The notes: generated by a model not told the origin, from the sequence alone. A DNA stretch of 64,000 bases from Maylandia zebra (GCF_041146795.1 NC_135172.1:34581623-34645622); one strand, 5' to 3'. Counted from the stretch's first letter, positions 24,434-35,470 are shown. Numbers and translations: made by a program.

Positions 24434-27400
24434 ATGTGGATCCTTCAAAACTTGCTGTTCACCCTTTGTAGTAAGTCGTTTAAATAGCTACAGAAGAATA
24501 ACAAATCTGTTATTGGGAATGTTATTATACATGATTTTCGACATGACAAAACAAATAATTATTACATTTTTATACTGTCTTTACTTTACAGTTGCTCTGA
24601 GGTGTGTGATCAGTGCAGTAGGGGTGATCCATGTGACTGGATATATGGGGAGTGAGGTTAAAGTTTCCTGCTTCTATGGCCAGGGTTATGAGTCTTATGA
24701 GAAGTATCTGTGTAAGAGCAACTGTGGTAACGGTGATGTTCTTATTAAAACATCAGAATCAAGGAAAAACAAATATGTTATCCATGATGACAAAACAGCA
24801 CGAATCTTCACAACGACCATCTTTGATCTTCTTTCTGTGGATGCTGGCAAATACTGGTGTGGGGTGAGCAAATTTGGAAAAGATATCTACACTGAAGTCG
24901 AGCTGAAATTAATGCCAGGTAAATACATTCTTCTCAAAATGTATTTTATAATGAAGTAAAATAATTAAGATGATGTTAAAGACAATCAAGTTTGTGTTTC
25001 CAGTGATTACAAGGTGACATAAAATGTAAATATAAGGTGTAAAGGATTATTTCCTTTATCTTTTTGACAGACAGCTGCTGTGACACTGATTAAATCACAC
25101 AAACTCTGGGTCTCAGGCAATCTTGTTGCAGCAAGCTAAATATAAAACATCCTCTCTCTATTCTGTGGCTGTACAACATTTTCTGATTCTATTTATAATT
25201 TTGACAGACAGCTGCTGTGACAATATGACCAAGCTTGAAAGCTATGAGGGATATTCTGAGTCTATCAGTTGTCCGTACGAGTCTCAGTACCAGAACAATT
25301 TGAAGTACATGTGCAGAGGAAATCAGCGCTCCACATGTCGTCGGCAGGCACTAATCACCTCTCATAGCAGACAACATGGACGATTCAGACTCGATGATGA
25401 CAAAATCTCAGGAAAATTCACAGTGACCATTAACAGTTTGACCAAAAGTGATTCAGGATCATACCTCTGTGGTGTCCAAAGAAACTCGGACCTGGATGTT
25501 TTCTCTGCTGTTGAGCTGGAAGTCAAAGGTGAGAGGTCATAGTTATATGTCATTAATTCAGCCAAAATGAAACACTGTTTTCTGTAAAAGTCTCTTTAAT
25601 AAAGTTGAATGTGATTCTTAAATACTTGGAGGAAAGTACACAAAGATTCAGCTGTCAGTAGTTAAGTTGAACAGTTGTGTATATGACAGCAAAATTAATG
25701 TCTTTGTTTGCACCCAACTTGTTAACCATGGACTGCAGTTTTTAATTCAATTGTCTGACGTGATGAAATAGTACAGCAGCCAACTGGTTTCACACTAAAT
25801 GCAAGAAATCTGCCAAAAATGGAACTGCTGAGAACACTGCGTACTAAGGCAGACACATCACTTCCCACAGTATGCATCCATGTTGATAGGGCCTCTTCTA
25901 GACTCTCAGTGATTGCATTTTTTTCACAGATTATAAAGTAGTTTTTGACTTTCTTTCATATAAAACTGATGATCAAAGTACTATTGATCTGCAAGTTCTT
26001 TAACAGCTTTTATATCTGTCTATCCACCCACCCATCTATAAATCGATCTTTATATAAGCATAACTAAGCATATCTTGCTTTATCCAACACAGCCCCTAAC
26101 ACATTTTTTAATAGTGTATTTAGTGCTAAAAGCTAACCCCAGGTGTTTATATAGGGGGTTATCATTTATACAATAGAAGACAAAAAGATATGCACTACCT
26201 TTTTTATACTTTCTATGTTATATATGTCATTTTTTCTCTTTATGCCAGTGAAATACTTTGAAATTTACATAGGCTATATGAGGCTTTATGAGTAACAGAA
26301 AGAGTGAGTGTCGGAGCCACAATCCACAATGAAACACAGAGCATCCGGGAAATCTTGAGACAAGCTGCTCCAAGAATGCCTCAGGAAGCCGAATACAGAT
26401 GATGATGAGCCACAGAAAGAGGAACTGTCATGGATAACCAAACCACATGGGATGCACCATCAACAGATAGAGGAAGTGGCTGATATCAGGACATCCTACC
26501 AAAAAGGCTGGCTTAAAGGAAAACACAAGAGACTCTGAACAAGGAGCAGAAGACCACAACTAAGATAAATCAGAATCCCACCAGAGCACGACATCAAGAA
26601 GAAGGAGGACAAGATAACTGTGAAGTACCAGGGGCAGAAGGAACAAGTAGACCAGTGAAAGGAGGTAAAATCCAAAGTGATCCAGTGGTAATTGTACAAC
26701 AGCTTCAAGCACAGCTTAATAAAGGTCGCAGCAAGTCTCAGTTTCATCTGTGAAAGGAAGACTTTGAGCTACAGGTTTGACAGGATGAGTTGCAACAAGA
26801 AAGCCATTGCTAAGAGTAAGACAAAGAGGCTTGTCTGGGCCATGAAACACCGCCATTGGACTACTGAATACTGGAAGGAGGTATTATGGACTGAGGAATC
26901 TAAATTAGAAATCTTCAGTTCATCGCGCAGGATTTTTGTATGCCGTCAAGAAGGCGAAAGGATGGTTCCACAATGTGAGAGGCACCCTGAACCAAAACTG
27001 CTAGCACAGCATTCTGCAGCACCATGCAATACCCTCTGGTATGCATCTATTTCAGAGTGCAATCAGACATTAAAGTGCATAATTATTTTATAAAAAACTG
27101 GAAAAATTGGGGTGTTCTAAAACTTCTAAAACTGAGCCGTAGTGTATATATAACATTTGTAATTTTTTTTTCAGATGTTTTGGATGGGTTTGGAGCAGAG
27201 ATAAGTGTCTGGTTTGAACAAATATGTGAATGAATTCGTCCCAACTTAAAGTTTTCTGTGATTATCTCTTTTTCAGACCATTCTCTATAAACTCTAGAGG
27301 TAGTGTTTTCCAACTGACCCGTCAGGCTCCAACAGTCATAAAATGTTCAACTGAGCACTGAGTTTCTGACATGTGATTGGCTTATTAGACTTATATCTTC

Positions 27401-27919
27401 ATGAGCAGTTGAACAAGTGTGCCTTACAGAGAGGCTGACAAGTGCATATTGGTCTGTTGATGTGGTTCATGGTTACAATGTGGGTAATTCCCCTGGGATT
27501 AAACACAAGTAAAGTCAATGTGCTCGTAAGTGTCAAAACAGCTGTGTAAGCGTGCACCTGTGATCAACAGTTGTGCTGAAATGCCAGTAACTGAAAAACT
27601 TTCTATTCTGTTTTTAATTGGTTTCTATTTTTCAGAAGCGGTGCTCTACGCAGCCTACGCTGTTGTCCCTGTGGTTTTACTAATATGTGTCCTGGTTATT
27701 ATTTATAAGTACAAATGTTACAATGTGAGAGGTATGCTATAGTTTATATTTACACACATATTCAGACTCTACACTCAAATGTGCATGCAGAAAGAGCTGA
27801 AAAATTTCTTAAACTGTATTTTCAGCAACTAAAGCTGTCATGAGCAGAAATACACCCAAAGCAGATGATGTGATAGATGCAGAAGAAGGTGGAGTAAGTC
27901 CAAAGCCTATATGTGTATA

Positions 27920-27985
<66 letters not shown>

Positions 27986-28928
27986 TTATTGATTAAACTG
28001 AGACATTGACCAGCTAACTGGTTATCAGTCTGCTTTGGTTTGGATTTAAACTTGTTATCTCAGGGACGCTTGTGGACAGAAGGAGTTTTTAAAACTAAAA
28101 ATGATTTAGTGATGAAAAGAAATGTTATAGAGTGGTGTCGACTACTGTGATGTTTAGAACAGAAAAGTGAAAAATTTAAGAGAAGAGCTCACTCAGCTGG
28201 TTTTATGCTTCTTTAGTATAATGTGACATTAATTGGAAATTAATGGATTTTATAGTCGTGCTATGATGTGTGGAAGTCATCCAGTTTTAGAACTTGTAGC
28301 TACTTTAACCTCTTAAGACCCAAACTCTTCCACGACATGCATTTTTAATTTCTCCTTGATATTTGGGCATGTTGAGGCCCAATTAATGTAAAAACAAAGA
28401 ATTACTACATTTTTTTAACCTTTTTTTTTTTAAGAAAAATAAGAGCCACATATGAGGATATTTTATTTTAAAATTTTGAGTAAGTAGAAATCAGGCCCAT
28501 GTTGAGCAAAATTGAGTATTCTGGTCTAAATAACCCAAAATGTGATGTCCACATATGTGGACGCCAGGTCCTAGGAGGTTAAATCAGCTTCTGTGGTTCG
28601 GTCAGTATCTGTCATATGTAAAACATCTGCATTTAAAACATTTTTATTATATTTCTTGTAATAAAAGTTGTCACTACATATATTATATGAGCCTATGTAT
28701 ACTCATATACTGCAACCAGGGTCTCTGCAGCATATGTGGTTCCCTAGCCTCTAACTATCTTTGTTGATTCTTTAGATTTATGGAAATCAAGAATTTGTGG
28801 TGACCTTCAAACAGCAAAGCGCCTTGAACCACTTTGATGATCCAGGCGGAGATGAACCAGATTACGAAAACGTTACAACTGAAGAACGCTACTGCAATGA
28901 AAATTACCATAAAGCTCACAGAAGATAA
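24434..28928 (+). CDS. Gene B: CMRF35-like receptor with two Ig domains (D3 lost)
   Basis: Exons: 24434-24470, 24592-24918, 25208-25528, 27636-27731, 27826-27893, 28776-28928 (1002 nt, 333 residues). Splice phases match gene A, so skipping D3 and the stalk keeps the frame. Signal peptide MWILQNLLFTLC plus IALRC; D1 about 22-121 (VSCFYG...YWCG); D2 122-228 (DSCCDNMTK...YLCG). The membrane exon follows directly (229-260: EAVLYAAYAVVPVVLL..., then YKYKCYN). The tail holds YGN, YEN and YCN motifs (IYGNQEF, DYENVT, RYCNENY). No D3 exon lies between D2 and the membrane exon; only a 3' scrap remains (25629-25672), and the long intron is filled by LINE and Tc1 debris. I found no usable stalk exon. 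Class II by promoter and closest to gene G. Confidence 0.8.
25061..25090 (+). pseudogene. Ghost D2 exon start in gene B intron 2
   Basis: It repeats the D2 acceptor and first codons (TTTTTGACAGACAGCTGCTG, then TGACACTGA) 140 bp before the real D2 exon, and then diverges. It is a truncated partial duplication. Use of this acceptor would run into TGA/TAA within a few codons. Confidence 0.65.
25621..25672 (+). pseudogene. 3' scrap of the lost D3 exon in gene B
   Basis: The stretch contains AAGATTCAGCTGTCAGTAGT, which matches the end of the D3 exon in other members (AAGATTCAGCTGTCAGTTGG), but the donor GGTGAG has become AGTTAAG. The rest of D3 is missing. Confidence 0.75.
26306..26690 (+). mobile_element. 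Decayed non-LTR retrotransposon C-terminal remnant
   Basis: Translation in shifting frames gives REILRQAA, then GMHHQQIEEVADI with TSYQ, then DIKKKEDK with KYQG. These resemble the C-terminal region of a fish LINE polymerase. Stops, frameshifts and an internal deletion are present. Family assignment is from remembered protein patterns and needs a repeat-library search. Confidence 0.5.
26690..27050 (+). mobile_element. Tc1/mariner transposase remnant in gene B intron 3
   Basis: The frame at 26692-27093 reads KSKTKRLVWAMKHRHWT, then YWKEVLWTEESKLEIF and GERM, matching the Tc1 transposase region around the first catalytic aspartate (W(S/T)DESKFE, here WTEESKLE with D replaced by E). The later catalytic part is absent and no terminal repeats were found. 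A dead fragment. Confidence 0.7.
27922..27983. repeat. (AC)n microsatellite in gene B intron
   Basis: An uninterrupted CA tract of about 62 bases beginning about 28 bp downstream of the penultimate exon donor. Confidence 0.97.
28305..28582. mobile_element. piggyBac-type MITE, copy 2
   Basis: TTAA (28305-28308) is followed by CCTCTTAAGACCC, and the right end GGTCCTAGGAGG is followed by TTAA (28579-28582). The 270-bp interior aligns with copy 1, including CCACATATG/GTGATGTCC stretches. Both target-site TTAAs are intact. No coding capacity. Confidence 0.82.
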
Positions 28929-29191
28929 ATATGTACATATGTGCTTAAACTGTGGGTCTCAATTGTATGCAGATCCTGTTTGATTCATCCTTAACACGAG
29001 GTGCTCACCAAAGTACCGCTGTTGTTCAACATTGTCACTGTCTTACAAAGTCAAAGTCAAAGTCAAAGTCAACTTTATTTGTCAATTCTGCCACATGTAC
29101 AGGACATACGGAGAATAGAAATTTCGTTACTCTCAAACCCTAGATGAAATAGCAAATGAACATTTAAATAAGAGAGTGATTAAAAAATGCA

Positions 29192-29197
29192 AATAAA
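29192..29197 (+). terminator. First AATAAA downstream of gene B (within the LINE)
   Basis: Between the gene B stop and the LINE no AATAAA or ATTAAA is seen. The first candidate lies inside the inverted LINE. Gene B transcripts may therefore use a transposon-derived poly(A) signal; this is inference. Confidence 0.35.
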
Positions 29198-29457
29198 ATA
29201 ATTAAAAAGTAAAAATTTAAATAAATAAATACAATACAAATTAACAAGAAAGCTATGCAATATACAATATACAATATTCAGGTAAGGGTAAATGACATTG
29301 AGTGTAAACCAGGCAGAGTAGTGCAAATAGGCAAATAGTGCAAATGGAGATTTAGTAATGTACGGTAAGAGATAGTATAACAACAAAGTCTTATGACGTA
29401 ATGGCAGTCCAATGCTCCACAAAGTGACTGGTAACTGGTGCAGGCCAGTGAGTGAGT

Positions 29458-29461
<4 letters not shown>

Positions 29462-29519
<58 letters not shown>
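29462..29519. repeat. (GT)n microsatellite
   Basis: A long uninterrupted GT tract embedded in the LINE fragment. It produces spurious CVCV and THTH open frames on the two strands. Confidence 0.97.
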
Positions 29520-29524
<5 letters not shown>

Positions 29525-30719
29525 ACAGAGTTCAGTGAGACCATAGAGGAGAAGAGGCAGAATCGGGAGGGAGTTAAGCTTCCTGACAGCCTGATGGATG
29601 AAGCTGTCCTTCAGTCTGCTGGTCCTGGCCTGGAGACTCCGCAGTCTCCTCCCTGACGGCAGCAGCTTGAAGAAGCTTTGCATTGGGTGCGTGGGATCAG
29701 CCGCTATGCAAAGGGCTTTTTTAGTGAGACGGGTGCTGTAAATGTCCTGGAGGGAGGGGAGAGAGACACCAATGATCCTCTCTGCAGCTCTCACTATGCG
29801 TTGGAGGGTTCTATGACAGGACGCATTGCAGGCTCCAAACCACACAGTGATGCAGCTCGACAGGATGCTCTCGATGGTGCCTCTGTAGAAAGTGTACATG
29901 ATGGGGGCTGGTGCTCCTGCTCTTCTTAGTTTGCGGAGAAAAAAGAGACGCTGCTGTGATTTCTTGGCCAGTGCTGTGGTGTTGTACGTCCAGGAGAGAT
30001 CCTCTGTGATGTGCACACCCAAGAACTTGGTGCTGCTCACTCTCTCCACAGACGCTCCGTCAATGGTCAGAGGAGCATGTTGGGTGTGCATTCTCCTGAA
30101 GTCCACAACAATCTCCTTCGTCTTCTCCACATTCAGAGAGAGATTGTTGTCAGCACACCACGTGGCCAGGCGTCTCACCTCACTTCTGTAGTCGGTCTCA
30201 TCCCTGTTGCTAATGAGACCCACCACCGTTGTGTCGTCCGCAAACTTGATGAAGAGCAAAGAAAGTATTCAGCTCGTTCAGCAGGGGGATAGTGCTATCA
30301 CAGGTCTGTGGTGGGGGCTTGTAATCTGTGATGGTCTGAATGCCCCGCCACAGGCTCCGTGAGTCTCTGCTGTCTTTGAAGTGATGAGATATTTTCCTGG
30401 AGTACTGTCTCTTAGCCTCTCTGATGCCACGGGAAAGGTTGGCCCTAGCTGTCCTCAGGCTCGCCTCGTCTCCATCTCTGAAGGCAACATCCGATCCCTA
30501 CTTCATTAATATCATGAAAAACATCCTGTGAATATTTATAGATTAAATTACAGATAAAAGCAAACGGGCTGTGTCAGTCAGAGGGAACATGTTTTGCAGG
30601 TGGGTTTTACTGCTTCTCCTTAACGTATAATGTACTGATAAGACTTCTGTATTTTAACTAAAATAGTGAATGAATACTTTTTTTTCAACCAAGCAAGTGT
30701 GAATACTTTTTTCACTGAT

Positions 30720-31120
30720 GGACATCATGTCACGGTCCATGGTCCGCCTTTTTTATTTTGGGCTTCCTCATGGTTTTTACACTGTAGTGTGTTTTTCTCA
30801 CTGTGTCTAGCTCCCTAGCCCTTTTGTATTTTCTGAGTCCAGTTTTAGGTTTTGTAATGTGGCTTCCCTGTGTTCTGTATTTCCTGTTTTACTTTGATAG
30901 TCCCTGTTCTGTGTGTAGTGTGTCTGGTTTTGCTCTCCCTTGTCTTGTCAGCCCTGATTTGACCCAGCTGTGTTTCCCTCCTGTCTCTTATCCCCTGATT
31001 GCTCCCTCTGTGTATTTTAGGACGGTGTTTCTCTGTGTCAGTGTTGCATCGTTAATGTCTGCTCACCCTCATTCCCCACTCTGTTTTCCGTCTGCCAATT
31101 TAGTTTAGTCACTTTACCAG
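30720..31120. repeat. Unclassified interspersed repeat
   Basis: T/C-rich text with CCCTGATTGCTCCCTCTGTG and GTTCTGTGTGTAGTGTGTCT. It resembles a common teleost repeat tail. No boundaries or coding domain could be fixed. Confidence 0.35.
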
Positions 31121-31309
31121 TTTTGCTAGTTTTCAAAATTTGTTGAAGAAAACCGTCCATTGAGCAGTTTAAGAGTTTTCACTAAACCCATTTTCTGAAA
31201 CTGGTCTCTGGGCAGGCATTTAAGCCGTACAACCATTTATGACTTTTAGTAAACTGAAAGTGAAATAAAAAAAAAAGGAAAAAGCAAAACTCTTTCAGTA
31301 TTGCTGCTT

Positions 31310-31400
31310 AGTGTGTCACACTGAGCCCTCTGCTGGCACTGTTTCAGTGTAACACTGAATACAGTAATTATGCTGCAGTATTCGAAATAAGCATCACTCA
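31310..31400 (+). promoter_or_regulatory. Conserved intergenic element with CTCF-like core
   Basis: It contains GTGTCACACTGAGCCCTCTG followed by CTGGCA; AGCCCTCTGCTGG (31324-31336) matches the reverse CTCF consensus closely. A near-identical block lies at 59152-59220 downstream of gene F, and a decayed one at 22797-22870 downstream of gene A. All precede a class II promoter block. Confidence 0.45.
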
Positions 31401-31939
31401 TTCATATTGAATGCGTAAAAAATATAAATGACTGTAGTGGTAAGTATTTCAGGGTATCCAGATATTAAAATTGAAATAAAATTATATCACAGTGTCTTTG
31501 CATAAATTCTGGATGGTTCAACATGCTGTTTAAAGGCTACAGGAACAGTTTCCTAAGAACAAACCTACTGTGGTCTGTCTTTGTGATTGTTATTTTGATA
31601 GACAGGGTCATGCAATCACTCATGAAATGATCTCATCCAATTTTTTTTCTTCTTTTTTAAAGTTTTTTTTTTAACATATGCAATATTTGATATCTAACTC
31701 CTCACAGCATCCTCCATAATAATCAGCTAGCTCACGCCCTTCACAATGAATCCAACTCCTATTCTTCAGCTCCACACTCTGAGAGAAAAGCTCTCACTCC
31801 TTGCAGTTGCACAACTCCATGTTTTTCTTTAGCTGCTGAGTATCTTGTTCTTGTGTCTGAGTCATAATTTTCTGAGGCTGAGTCAATGCTGGTTCCTCAG
31901 ACACAGGGTGGTTAAACACAGAAGTTCATGTAATGTTTT

Positions 31940-32060
31940 GACAGCAAAGCCTAGCAATACTTCTTTCACCACTAGATGGCATATATCAACAATTTTATAA
32001 ATTTTTAAATTCTTTTATGAGAAGGGCCACCCAAGAATGCTCCATCCCTGCTGTTCTGAC
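31940..32060 (+). promoter_or_regulatory. Orphan class II promoter block (lost gene between B and C)
   Basis: ACTTCTTTCACCACTAGATG followed by GCATAT (CTCF-like core 31967-31980) matches the class II upstream block of relic E and gene B. The following text up to GACAGTCTGTCT also aligns with theirs. No exon 1 follows: a Penelope-like fragment and a Tc1/mariner element occupy the expected place. Confidence 0.55.
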
Positions 32061-32149
32061 AGTCTGTCTTTGCATTTGGCTTTAACGTTTGCATGACATA
32101 AAATACCTCTAATGTGAGTGGGCGTTAAGGTGTCTGGGAAGGGATCTCA

Positions 32150-32700
32150 AAACTGGATGGCAGACAGTTGGTGTCGTAAACCACCGCCTCTGTTCAAAGA
32201 TGGTCGCTCACAGTGGACATAAATTGCTTCTTTTACTCCTCTTTCAAACCATCTGTCTTCTCTGTCCAAAATGTGAACACTGGCATCCTCAAAAGAGTGA
32301 CCTTTGTCCTTTAGATGCAGATGGACCTTGTCTTGTCCCGTGGAGGTGGCTCTTCTATGTTGTGCCATATGTTTATGAAGTGGCTGTTTGGTCTCTTCAA
32401 TGTAGAGGTCTGGGCATTCCTCGCTATATTATACAGCATACACCACATTATTAAGTTTGTGTTTAGGAGTTTTGTCTTTGGGCTGAACCAGTTTCTGTCT
32501 GAGTGTGTTGCTGGGTCTGAAGTAAACTGGGATGTCGTGCTTGGAGAAGACTCTCGTGAGTTTTTCTGATACACAGGCCACATAGGGGATGACAATGTTG
32601 TTGTGTTTGTCTTTCTTATCCTCCCTAGATGGTGTCTGATCTTCTTTCCCGTGCATCTTTGCTGACTTGATGAAAGCCAATTAGCATAACTGCATGTTTT
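32150..32700 (-). mobile_element. Penelope-like retroelement fragment (GIY-YIG endonuclease end)
   Basis: The minus-strand frame reads PDLYIEETKQPLHKHMAQHR, then HLKDKGHSFEDASVHIL, then RWFERGVKEAIYV and SLNRGGGLRHQLS, the hallmark C-terminus of Penelope-like elements carrying a GIY-YIG nuclease. One in-frame TAA (32426-32428) interrupts it. YIG has become YIE, and the first Cys of the CxxC-like pair is Ser. The reverse transcriptase part is missing, so this is a dead fragment. Confidence 0.85.
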
Positions 32701-32791
32701 GAGAGCTTCTTTTACATGTGTGTGTTCTTTCTCTTTCTCTTCAGGCTTTCCAAGCTCCTTAGACTGTTGTTTATAATACAACAACAGTATA

Positions 32792-34356
32792 CAGGGAGTG
32801 CAGAATTATTAGGCAAGTTGTATTTTTGAGGAATAAATTTATTATTGAACAACAACCATGTTCTCAATGAACCCAAAAAAACTCATTAATATCAAAGCTG
32901 AATGTTTTTGGAAGTAGTTTTTAGTTTGTTTTTAGTTTTAGCTATTTTAGGGGGATATCTGTGTGTGCAGGTGACTATTACTGTGCATAATTATTAGACA
33001 ACTTAACAAAAAACAAATATATACCCATTTCAATTATTTATTTTTACCAGTGACACCAATATAACATCTCCACATTCACAAATATACATTTCTGACATTC
33101 AAAAACAAAACAAAAACAAATCAGCGACCAATATAGCCACCTTTCTTTGCAAGGACACTCAAAAGCCTGCCATCCATGGATTCTGTCAGTGTTTTGATCT
33201 GTTCACCATCAACATTGCGTGCAGCAGCAACCACAGCCTCCCAGACACTGTTCAGAGAGGTGTACTGTTTTCCCTCCTTGTAAATCTCACATTTGATGAT
33301 GGACCACAGGTTCTCAATGGGGTTCAGATCAGGTGAACAAGGAGGCCATGTCATTAGTTTTTCCTTCTTTTATACCCTTTCTTGCCAGCCACGCTGTGGA
33401 GTACTTGGACGCGTGTGATGGAGCATTGTCCTGCATGAAAATCATGTTTTTCTTGAAGGATGCAGACTTCTTACTGTACCACTGCTTGAAGAAGGGGTCT
33501 TCCAGAAACTGGCAGTAGGACTGGGAGTTGAGCTTGACTCCATCCTCAACCCGAAAAGGCCCCACAAGCTCATCTTTGATGATACCAGCCCAAACCAGTA
33601 CTCCACCTCCACCTTTCTGGCGTCTGAGTCGGACTGGAGCTCTCTGCCCTTTACCAATCCAGCCACGGGCCCATCCATCTGGCCCATCAAGACTCACTCT
33701 CATTTCATCAGTCCATAAAACCTTAGAAAAACCAGTCTTGAGATATTTCTTGGCCCAGTCTTGACGTTTCAGCTTGTGTGTCTTGTTCAGTGGTGGTCGT
33801 CTTTCAGCCTTTCTTACCTTGGCCATGTCTCTGAGTATTGCACACCTTGTGCTTTTGGGCACTCCAGTGATGTTGCAGCTCTGAAATATGGCCAAACTGG
33901 TGGCAAGTGGCATCTTGGCAGCTGCACGCTTGACTTTTCTCAGTTCATGGGCAGTTATTTTGCGCCTTGGTTTTTCCACCCGCTTCTTGCGACCCTGTTG
34001 ACTATTTTGAATGAAACGCTTGATTGTTCGATGATCACGCTTCAGAAGCTTTGCAATTTTGAGACTGCTGCATCCCTCTGCAAGATATCTCACTATTTTT
34101 GACTTTTCTGAGCCTGTCAAGTCCTTCTTTTGACCCATTTTGCCAAAGGAAAGGACGTTGCCTAATAATTATGCACACCTGATATAGGGTGTTGATGTCA
34201 TTAGACCACACCCCTTCTCATTACAGAGATGCACATCACCTAATATGCTTAATTGGTAGTAGGCTTTCGAGCCTATACAGCTTGGAGTAAGACAACATGC
34301 ATGAAGAGGATGATGTGGACAAAATACTCATTTGCCTAATAATTCTGCACTCCCTG
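32792..34356 (-). mobile_element. Near-intact Tc1/mariner transposon (D-D37-E spacing)
   Basis: The 1565-bp element is flanked by TA on both sides (32790-32791, 34357-34358). Its ends are perfect inverted repeats beginning CAGGGAGTGCAGAATTATTA. It carries one transposase gene on the minus strand (33121-34138), broken by a single frameshift. Sharp ends and the largely open frame suggest a relatively young insertion. It lies where a class II receptor gene would be expected. Confidence 0.93.
33121..34138 (-). pseudogene. Tc1/mariner transposase, one frameshift
   Basis: The first segment (34138-33329, 269 residues) starts MGQKKDLTGSEKSKIVRYLA, a helix-turn-helix DNA-binding region. It continues through the first catalytic Asp (VLWTDEMRVSLDG) and the second (MIFMQDNAPSHAS). 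The last segment (33354-33121) reads MTWPPCSPDLNPIENLW and carries the catalytic Glu. The two are out of frame by one base at the T5 run (A5 on the coding strand) around 33358-33362. Thirty-seven residues separate the second Asp from the Glu, against 34 in classical Tc1, which points to a DD37E-type family. It would cut and paste the surrounding element at TA sites. Probably inactive as it stands. Confidence 0.88.
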
Positions 34357-34358
34357 TA

Positions 34359-35350
34359 ATCTTACATGTCAGTAGACAGAGCTGGCTGTCATCCCAGAAG
34401 TTAAAGTCTAAGTGTCGAAGCAAACTCTCGCACTGTCATGTTTTGGCAAAAAGCAGACCCAAAGAGCAGATTCAAATAATGTCTGGCAGGTTTAAAGTGT
34501 TTCTGTTTGACTTGTTTGTGGTTTGAAAGCAGTTTGTGGTAGAATTCACCATCATTACAAACTGGCATATGGGAACTCTGTTAGAGAGGAGACAAAGGAT
34601 TAATTGGAGTTCATGACGAAGACAGTGATTAATAGTCTTACTTTTGTTAGGAGTGAGAGGAGCCTCGGAGGTAGTTATTGCACATGTAAGTCCTTCCTAT
34701 GAGAGATTACAGAAAGCTGGTGTTAGAGCTGGTAAGTAGAACTGAAGGTTTCCACAGGCAACAGGTTTCCAGATATTCAAGGGTTCTGTGATGGTGTGGA
34801 GCAGGTAACTAGGAGAAGTAAGACAAGACTGGGTTAGAACAAGCAGGTACTTGCAAGTAACAGGTAACAGAGATGGCCTAATAGTCACCACATACTAACA
34901 ACAATCTAGAAGAGAACTGTTGCAACTTCCAGCTTGATATACTCCACGACTAGGCAAGTGTAGGAAGGATTGTTTCATTTGAGAAACTCCACCCAGGAGC
35001 GGAGCAGCAGAGAGAAGCCAGCCCAGAAACTCCACCTGAGTTTTAAAGGCAAGGAGAAGTTAACATAAGAACATATTTCCAGCCAGCTGCCCTACAACAC
35101 TCTCAAATCAAATGGAAAAAATGGCACTGCAGCACATCCGCGGACTTTGGAGTGTCCTCAACCATACATATTGTATGTATGTGTGTGCGTCTCTTGTTTA
35201 CTTAAGAGCTGTGAGAACTAGTATGTTTGTGCACTATGAAATTATTTTAATATTTGTCAATCATTTGACAATAAAACAAAAAGAAGCAAAATGTTGCATA
35301 TGTACTGTATGTGCAATACAAATGATCTAAATGTAAGAGTTTAAAAATGT
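34359..35350. other. Spacer before gene C without recognised features
   Basis: No exon or classified repeat was recognised here. Confidence 0.45.
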
Positions 35351-35355
35351 TGTCT

Positions 35356-35470
35356 AAATGCAGAAGTTAAAGGCTTCAACACTGCCATGACATGCAGGAA
35401 CTCAAACTGATGTGGTCATACTTTTAGTACATTTCCGTTTAGGTTTCTATTTTTACGGAGCAAAGCAGAG
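35356..35470 (+). promoter_or_regulatory. Class I promoter block of gene C
   Basis: ATGCAGAAGTTAAAGGCTTC and GCCATGACATGCAGGAACTC align with gene D (ATGCAGAAGTTAAAGG, GCCATGACATTCAGGAA). The AGAAGTTAAA core (35362-35371) is 109 bp before the ATG, as in A and D. Confidence 0.5.

Larger units (their letters stand above)
29045..30500 (-). mobile_element. Internally deleted LINE (CR1/L2/Rex1-like) downstream of gene B
   Basis: Read on the minus strand, the frame 30259-29180 contains the reverse transcriptase box KFADDTTVVGLI and downstream motifs NNLSLNVEKTKE, KFLGVHI, FYRGTIESIL and FFKLLPSGRR. Upstream, 30490-30260 translates to an endonuclease-RT linker (RANLSRGIREAKRQYS, then SLWRGIQTITDYK). 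The RT core between them is deleted at about 30256. The 3' end is marked by tandem AAAGTC units (29047-29070). A (GT)n tract interrupts the C-terminal end. The copy is inactive. It lies about 120 bp past the gene B stop. Confidence 0.75.

Noticed and set aside
24652-24867. Second plus-strand frame (…NTGVG) inside D1 exons of A, B, D and F
   Set aside because: An out-of-frame reading of the conserved D1 exon; it recurs only because the exon itself is conserved.
29278-29544. THTHTH / CVCVCV open frames here and at 16288, 29462, 63520 and 63620
   Set aside because: Translations of (GT)n/(AC)n microsatellites, not genes.
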